A DNA stretch of 41,521 nucleotides from the NCBI GenBank assembly GCA_020049495.1, contig JAIFKU010000032.1:1-41521 (forward strand). Reading direction: 5' to 3'. Source of the stretch: Accumulibacter sp. GTDB lineage: Bacteria > Pseudomonadota > Gammaproteobacteria > Burkholderiales > Rhodocyclaceae. The stretch's first letter is position 1; the number at the start of each line of letters is the position of its first letter. The notes under the pieces are model-generated. The model was not told the origin of the DNA. It did not search any database and saw nothing but the letters and a program-made list of their open reading frames with translations. The position numbers were made by a program, and so were the translations under genes. Shown piece by piece: positions 40,944 through 41,521 of the stretch.

Positions 40944-41521
40944 TCAGGGGTTCTGCGCGAGCTGGATGGTCAGCGTCTTGCCCGGTTGCAGAGTCTTCGG
41001 CGAGACGCGATTCCAGCGCATCAGGTCATTGGCGGCAACCTTGAATTGCCGGGCAATGGAGGTCAGGGTATCGCCAAGACGGATGGTGTAGTGGGCGATT
41101 TTCGGTGACTGTTTCTCCTGCCGGGCTTGTTGGACTGCAGGGCTATCGGCTTTGCCGGCGGTATCGGGAACGGGCCTGGCTTCGCGTTTGGCCAGCGTCT
41201 TGCCGGCCGGACTCACGGCCAGACGGGTGCCCGCGGTAATCCTGTCGCTGCGCAAATGGTTGATGCGCTTCAGTTCGGCTACCGTGATGCCATAGCGTTT
41301 GGCGATAGAGGGCAGCGTTTCGCCCCGGCGCACGCTATGCGAACGTCCGGCTTTCGGTCTGGGATCAGCATCCGGCAGACGCGGCTGTTCAGGCAAGGCA
41401 GCCATGTCGAGCGGCTTACTGTCGCTATTCCCGGCGACCAGCAAGGTTAATCCCGGACGGACCTTGAGGCGCCCCTTGATGCCGTTCACGGCCTTGAGAT
41501 TGGCGACCGTCATGCCGAAGC
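40944..41521 (-). CDS. LysM-repeat protein, probably lytic transglycosylase MltD, N-terminal part outside window
   Basis: The C-terminal 190 or so residues of a larger protein. Three LysM modules are visible: one cut at the edge (TVANLKAVNGIKGRLKVRPG), a second (SHSVRRGETLPSIAKRYGIT) and a third (HYTIRLGDTLTSIARQFKVA), joined by Pro/Ala/Lys-rich linkers. LysM modules bind peptidoglycan. Multiple C-terminal LysM repeats with this spacing are typical of MltD, but the catalytic domain is not in the window. The stop codon directly abuts the stop of the ATPase gene on the other strand, with no base between. Confidence 0.8.
   Translation of the reverse strand, partial: FGMTVANLKAVNGIKGRLKVRPGLTLLVAGNSDSKPLDMAALPEQPRLPDADPRPKAGRSHSVRRGETLPSIAKRYGITVAELKRINHLRSDRITAGTRLAVSPAGKTLAKREARPVPDTAGKADSPAVQQARQEKQSPKIAHYTIRLGDTLTSIARQFKVAANDLMRWNRVSPKTLQPGKTLTIQLAQNP

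Noticed and set aside
1..41521. CRISPR array
   Set aside because: The repeats seen are palindromic, dispersed or a single tandem pair; none has regular repeat-spacer spacing.

Overview
The window looks like the chromosome of a betaproteobacterium, most likely a member of the Rhodocyclales. This is inferred from GC-rich coding sequence, the tRNA-Leu/tig/clpP/clpX/lon/hupB/tRNA-Val/tRNA-Asp/ppiD/fabI order, the hopanoid precursor genes hpnCDE and protein similarity by eye. No database was searched, so the assignment is tentative. About 30 genes are intact. The gene at each window edge is cut: an IS4-type transposase at the left and a LysM protein at the right.

Layout. 1-1178: end of an insertion sequence and a perfect 56-bp tandem duplication. 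1174-7397: a TetR regulator, a large acyl-CoA-ligase/GNAT (Pat-like) protein, tRNA 2-selenouridine synthase, and the divergent tesA/ybbA pair, whose start codons overlap in one CATG. 7494-12920: a three-gene operon for a soluble [FeFe]-hydrogenase (NuoE-like, a NuoF-GltD fusion, and HydA). The fusion suggests contact with a second nicotinamide pool, and HydA has a Ser where an H-cluster Cys ligand is expected. 13222-16215: hpnC-hpnD-hpnE, making squalene for hopanoids. 16277-22712: tRNA-Leu followed by the protein quality-control cluster tig-clpP-clpX-lon-hupB, with a good sigma-32 promoter before lon. 22739-24387: tRNA-Val and tRNA-Asp, separated by about 1.5 kb of small genes and repeats. 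24463-27432: ppiD and, convergent to it, fabI.

27565-40943 is a peptide-type ABC transporter operon (binding protein, two permeases, fused double ATPase). It is interrupted between the binding protein and the first permease by about 6.6 kb of accessory DNA at 29755-36405. That block holds a VapBC-type toxin-antitoxin pair and a Type III restriction-modification operon (mod, res). Three small translationally coupled genes sit between mod and res: an addiction-module antitoxin-like protein, a zeta-type P-loop kinase and a 72-aa protein. This nested defence/addiction operon is the best candidate for an unusual system here, followed by the hydrogenase.

Dispersed palindromic repeats are frequent. 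One family (1893, 4804, 22888, 26441) has ends that overlap the stop codons of three neighbouring genes. Its core occurs again at 29844, inside a MITE-like element, and at 32216, in frame inside mod. A second family occurs in frame near the start of mod (30926) and, inverted, after res (36321).
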